Positions 58,817 through 61,734 of a stretch of 61,734 nucleotides of DNA are shown here, in pieces (position 1 is the stretch's first letter; each line of letters opens with the position of its first letter). The position numbers and the translations under genes were made by a program. This stretch comes from a bacterium. Lineage in GTDB: Bacteria > Gemmatimonadota > Gemmatimonadetes > Gemmatimonadales > Gemmatimonadaceae. The stretch covers positions 1 through 61,734 of the forward strand of contig JAIXTI010000148.1 in NCBI GenBank assembly GCA_027484025.1, read 5' to 3'. Under the pieces are notes generated by a model. That model saw only the letters and a list, made by a program, of their open reading frames with translations. It ran no database searches and had not been told where the DNA came from.

Positions 58817-59363
58817 CCGTCTGTGTCGGCATCGTGCCAGTGAGGGGCAGTGTGAACAGCAGTTTGCTGGGCTGCGGATCGCGGGTGAGATACACCTGTA
58901 GCGTGTCGATAATGGCGGGCGCGGTGACCCGCACCGCGAGCAGCTCCCGCTCGGTCTGGGGCGTGAGCATCGGGTAGAACGTGAGCGTGCAGTGCGGCGA
59001 GAAGAGAAATCGCGACCGCTTGAAGGGCAGCCCGCTGCGCGCCAACCGCTCGTGCAACAGACGCAGCGGCCCGTTGGGATCGAGGGGCAACGAAATGATG
59101 TCCGTCTGCATGAAGCGGTGCGGCTTGCCGAGCGGCAGCGACATGGGCGCCGTGCTGGCCGCAATGGGCTCGAGTGCGGCGCGGATACGGTCGACCGGCG
59201 TGTCGGTGGGAATCGCGCCCACGCCGGAGGACCCCACGAGCGTAACATGCGGCGGCGTGAGCCGCGCGAGCTTGGGATCGTAGCGCTGCTGTATGTCCCG
59301 TACAGTCGCGCCTGCCTCTCCGGGGAGTTCGGCGAGCACAAAGATTCCAAACGAAGCGGCCAT
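58764..59363 (-). CDS. 2H phosphoesterase (LigT/2'-5' RNA ligase-like) protein
   Basis: A 199-residue protein from ATG 59363. The two HxT motifs are PPHVTLVG (His39, Thr41) and SPHCTLTFYP (His124, Thr126). The fold belongs to the 2H family that hydrolyses or forms 2',5'- or cyclic phosphodiester bonds. The C-terminal about 20 residues (VRPGAASGMSRSSA) look non-conserved and are encoded in the overlap with the opposite-strand gene. It is divergent from the DUF2007 gene. Confidence 0.87.
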   Translation of the reverse strand: MAASFGIFVLAELPGEAGATVRDIQQRYDPKLARLTPPHVTLVGSSGVGAIPTDTPVDRIRAALEPIAASTAPMSLPLGKPHRFMQTDIISLPLDPNGPLRLLHERLARSGLPFKRSRFLFSPHCTLTFYPMLTPQTERELLAVRVTAPAIIDTLQVYLTRDPQPSKLLFTLPLTGTMPTQTVSSVRPGAASGMSRSSA

Positions 59364-59416
59364 TTCCAAATATAGCGACCTCACGAAGCCCCCTTCCACG
59401 TGCTACTTTCGCCCGC

Positions 59417-59686
59417 ATGGGTGAAGCCATGGTGGTCATTCGCGAGTATGTGAACGAGATGGAAGCGCTCGTCGCACGCAGCGTACTCGAGGCACATCAG
59501 ATCCCCGCCGTTGTCCTTCGGGATGACGCCGGCGGCATGCTCCCGGCCATGCGCCTGCTCTACCCGGTGCGGCTCGCCGTGCGCGCCGTCGACGCGACGC
59601 ACGCCATCCGCATTCTCGACGCCCCGTTCGAAGACGACAGCCGCGGCGACGACGACCGGTCGTTCGGCGGAACCACGGGCCGCTGA
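59417..59686 (+). CDS. DUF2007-family putative signal-transducing protein
   Basis: An 89-residue cytoplasmic protein. The DUF2007 pattern is clear: VVIREYVNEMEALVARSVLE, AHQIPAVVLRDDAGGMLP, VRLAVRAVDATHAIRIL. The C-terminus is an acidic tail (EDDSRGDDDRS). The fold resembles GlnB/PII-like ferredoxin folds; no partner is known. Fourteen bases separate it from the SDR gene downstream. ATG 59429 is an alternative start. Confidence 0.85.
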   Translation: MGEAMVVIREYVNEMEALVARSVLEAHQIPAVVLRDDAGGMLPAMRLLYPVRLAVRAVDATHAIRILDAPFEDDSRGDDDRSFGGTTGR

Positions 59687-59700
59687 ATGCCTCCCCACGC

Positions 59701-60507
59701 ATGAACTTCGCGGGGCAGGTCGTCCTCATTACCGGCGCTTCGACGGGCATTGGTGCGGAGCTCGCCAAACAGTTCGCGCGCGCCGGTGCCCGTGTGGCGC
59801 TCGCGGCTCGCGACGAGGCCAGGCTGCAGTCGGTCGCGGCCGAGTGCCGCGCGGCGGGCGGTGAAGCACTCGTCGTCCCCACCGACGTCACGATTGACGC
59901 GCAATGTGCCGCCATGGTCGCCACGGCGGTGGCGCACTTCGGGCGTCTCGACATTCTGGTGAACAACGCCGGCATGAGCATGAGCGCCATGTTCGACGAG
60001 ATCACCGATCTGTCGATCTTCGAGAAGCTCATGCGCCTCAATTTCCTGGGGAGCGTGTGGTGCACGGCCTATGCGCTGCCGCATCTCAAGCAGTCGCGCG
60101 GACGCGTGGTGGCCATTTCCAGCCTCACGGGGCTGGCCGGCGTCCCCAAGCGCAGTGCCTACGCGGCGAGCAAGCACGCCATGGCCGGGTTTTTCGATTC
60201 GCTGCGCATCGAGCTCGAGGACAGCGGCGTGAGCGTCACGGTGGTCTATCCGGGCTTCGTCTTTTCGGAGATCAATGCGCGCGCCTACGCCCCGGACGGC
60301 ACCGCGTACGGCGACCGTGCCTACAAGCGCCGACCCGGCGAGACGATGGAAACGGCCGAATGCGGCCGCCTCATTCTTGGCGCCGTGGCGCGGCGGGACC
60401 GTGATCTGGTGATGACGTGGCGCGGCAAGATCGGGCGGCTGCTCAAGCTCATTTCGCCACGGCTCGTGGACCGTATTGCCAAGCAGGCGATTCAGTTCAA
60501 GCAATAG
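59701..60507 (+). CDS. Short-chain dehydrogenase/reductase (SDR)
   Basis: A 268-residue classical SDR. The cofactor motif is VVLITGASTGIGAELAKQ; NNAG follows (DILVNNAGMS). The catalytic Ser lies in VVAISSLTG and the Tyr-x-x-x-Lys pair in YAASKHAM. The C-terminal VYPGFVFSEINARAY is a typical substrate loop. The C-terminal extension with KLISPRLVDRIAKQAIQF suggests a peripheral membrane contact as in DHRS7-like members. Substrate unknown. Confidence 0.92.
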   Translation: MNFAGQVVLITGASTGIGAELAKQFARAGARVALAARDEARLQSVAAECRAAGGEALVVPTDVTIDAQCAAMVATAVAHFGRLDILVNNAGMSMSAMFDEITDLSIFEKLMRLNFLGSVWCTAYALPHLKQSRGRVVAISSLTGLAGVPKRSAYAASKHAMAGFFDSLRIELEDSGVSVTVVYPGFVFSEINARAYAPDGTAYGDRAYKRRPGETMETAECGRLILGAVARRDRDLVMTWRGKIGRLLKLISPRLVDRIAKQAIQFKQ

Positions 60508-60537
60508 GCACGCGGGGCGTCGTCGCTAGTTTTGTGT

Positions 60538-61593
60538 ATGCCCGTCGTTCGCATCGATCCGCAGCACCCCGAGCCGGAACTCATCGAGCAGGCGGCCGCG
60601 CTGCTTCGCGCCGGCCAGCTCGTCGCGTTTCCCACTGAAACGGTGTATGGCCTGGGCGCCAACGCGCTCGATCCCGAGGCGGTGGCGCGTATCTACGCGG
60701 CCAAGGGGCGTCCGGCGTGGAACCCGGTCATCGCGCATGTGCCCTCCATTGCGGCGGCGCGCGAATTGTCGCGGGCGTGGCCGGCGTCGGCCGAGCAGCT
60801 GGCCAGGCACTTCTGGCCCGGGCCACTCACGCTGGTGGTGCCCAAGGCCGCGCACGTGCCGGAAATCTCCACCGCCGGCCTCGATGCGGTGGCGGTGCGG
60901 ATGCCCGATCACGCCGTGGCCCTGGCGCTCCTCATGGCGGCCGGCGTGCCCGTCGCGGCGCCAAGCGCGAACCGGTTCACGCAGGTGAGCCCCACGACGG
61001 CTGCGCATGTCGTACAGTCACTTGGCGATCGGGTGCCGCTCGTGCTCGACGGCGGCCCGTGCGCGGTAGGGATCGAAAGCACCGTCGTCGATTGCACCGG
61101 CAACGATGTCGTCATTCTCCGGCCAGGGATGCTGGGGCGGGAGTCGCTGCAGGCGGCGCTCGAACCGATTGGGGTGTTCGTGAAATTCGCGACGCGCCCC
61201 GCCGTTGCGCACGACGCCACGCCCGACAGGGCGCCTAGATCGCCCGGCATGGCCGACAGACACTACGCGCCGAAGGCGGAAGTGTGGCTCTTCGATGGTG
61301 CGCAGGCGAACGAGATACAGGATGCATTGGCCACCCGCGTGCGCGACGGCGCGGCGGACACTCGCATACATGCGCTGCTGCGTTCTGTGTCGCTTGCTTC
61401 GCATGACAACCCAGTCGCGAGCGTTACGGAAGTGCGGATGCCTGATGAGGCATCGCAATACGCCCGCGCGCTGTACGCGGCGCTGCACGACGCCGACGCC
61501 GCCGGCGCGGGACTCGTGCTCATCGAAGCACCGCCGGCCGACGATTCGCGCTGGGACGGGGTGCGGGACCGGCTTACACGGGCGGCCCGTTAG
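60538..61593 (+). CDS. L-threonylcarbamoyladenylate synthase (Sua5 type)
   Basis: A 351-residue protein. The YrdC domain (about 8-200) has LVAFPTETVYGLGANALDPE, IYAAKGRPAWNPVIAHV, FWPGPLTLVVPK, VAAPSANRFTQVSPTTAAHV and GIESTVVDC. The C-terminal Sua5 domain follows from about 235 (PGMADRHYAPKAEVWLFDG). It makes threonylcarbamoyl-AMP for the t6A modification of ANN-decoding tRNAs. The start ATG 60538 is chosen over TTG 60532. A 30-base gap follows the SDR gene. Confidence 0.95.
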   Translation: MPVVRIDPQHPEPELIEQAAALLRAGQLVAFPTETVYGLGANALDPEAVARIYAAKGRPAWNPVIAHVPSIAAARELSRAWPASAEQLARHFWPGPLTLVVPKAAHVPEISTAGLDAVAVRMPDHAVALALLMAAGVPVAAPSANRFTQVSPTTAAHVVQSLGDRVPLVLDGGPCAVGIESTVVDCTGNDVVILRPGMLGRESLQAALEPIGVFVKFATRPAVAHDATPDRAPRSPGMADRHYAPKAEVWLFDGAQANEIQDALATRVRDGAADTRIHALLRSVSLASHDNPVASVTEVRMPDEASQYARALYAALHDADAAGAGLVLIEAPPADDSRWDGVRDRLTRAAR

Positions 61594-61600
61594 GAGCTTT

Positions 61601-61705
61601 CTGCGCTCCTGCCATCTAAATCCCTGCTGTCCGCCGTCTCGGCGCGATGCCGCGGGATCACGCCGAGACGGCGGACGGCAGCAACCTCAGACAGCAGGGG
61701 CGCAG
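61601..61705. repeat. Fold-back element, family 1 copy b
   Basis: Begins 7 bases after the Sua5 stop. The outer arms (61601-61618 and 61688-61705) pair with 4 differences; the inner 21-nt arms (61624-61644 and 61661-61681) pair with one wobble around a 16-base loop. The inner arm ctgctgtccgccgtctcggc matches copy a (37169) with one substitution that keeps a G-T pair. Confidence 0.85.
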
Positions 61706-61734
61706 CAACTGCGGATCGCACTGCCCCCCTGCCG

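Overview
This is a GC-rich (roughly 65%) bacterial chromosome segment with tightly packed genes. The gene content suggests the phylum Gemmatimonadota, probably a Gemmatimonas-like organism. The supporting genes are a large DUF5916 outer-membrane-type protein, many secreted or lipoprotein enzymes, futalosine-pathway menaquinone genes, an LVIVD-repeat protein paired with a DUF305 protein, and a compact cbb3 oxidase operon. This assignment is an inference from gene families; no rRNA is present to confirm it. I see no rRNA, tRNA, CRISPR array, integrase, transposase or prophage.

Layout. 1-2.9 kb: end of a periplasmic binding protein overlapping a hybrid sensor kinase. 2.9-7.5 kb: SGNH lipoprotein, MazG-like hydrolase, YoaK-type membrane protein, an SRPBCC-VOC fusion, then mqnB-mqnD for menaquinone synthesis. 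7.5-14 kb: DUF5916 protein, DUF6920 protein behind a perfect 14-bp inverted repeat, a 52-codon membrane protein coupled to an ankyrin protein, and a VirJ-type hydrolase. 14.1-16.4 kb: OmpR-type two-component pair. 16.4-21.8 kb: apparent minus-strand operon deacetylase - quinoprotein dehydrogenase - ferredoxin-NADP reductase - L-asparaginase. 22-26 kb: DUF305 and LVIVD pair, then an M28 peptidase. 26.2-26.9 kb: VapBC-type toxin-antitoxin. 26.9-31.8 kb: hydrolases, an acyltransferase-like protein and several uncharacterised proteins. 32-37.1 kb: ettA, then a coupled HEAT-repeat and HD-GYP pair sharing an N-terminal domain. 37.3-40 kb: CcdA, a TlpA-like thioredoxin and a LacI regulator with a palindromic operator.

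40.2-48.5 kb is the most distinctive block. It holds a 1359-residue nSTAND-like/beta-propeller protein whose Walker A and B residues are degraded. This gene is divergent from a compact cbb3 oxidase operon: a CcoS-CcoN fusion, CcoO, a mono-haem CcoP-like cytochrome, an SCO copper chaperone and a membrane protein, all joined by 4-bp start/stop overlaps. 48.4-61.6 kb: an alkyltransferase-like protein (PWHRV), Skp, DinB, TrmL, a DCC-type protein, a Kelch protein, a PLP decarboxylase with a DUF1835 protein, mannose-1-phosphate guanylyltransferase, enoyl-CoA hydratase, a 2H phosphoesterase, DUF2007, an SDR enzyme and Sua5/TsaC.

The intergenic DNA carries three families of fold-back (inverted-repeat) elements, all placed at or just after stop codons. 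Family 1 is at 37147-37248 and 61601-61705. Family 2 is at about 39984-40218, 51916-52126 and 53311-53547. Family 3 is a single 198-bp fold-back at 38067-38264. Copies of a family differ in ways that largely keep the arms paired. Family 2 copies bracket the Kelch gene, and their ends supply stop codons of neighbouring genes.
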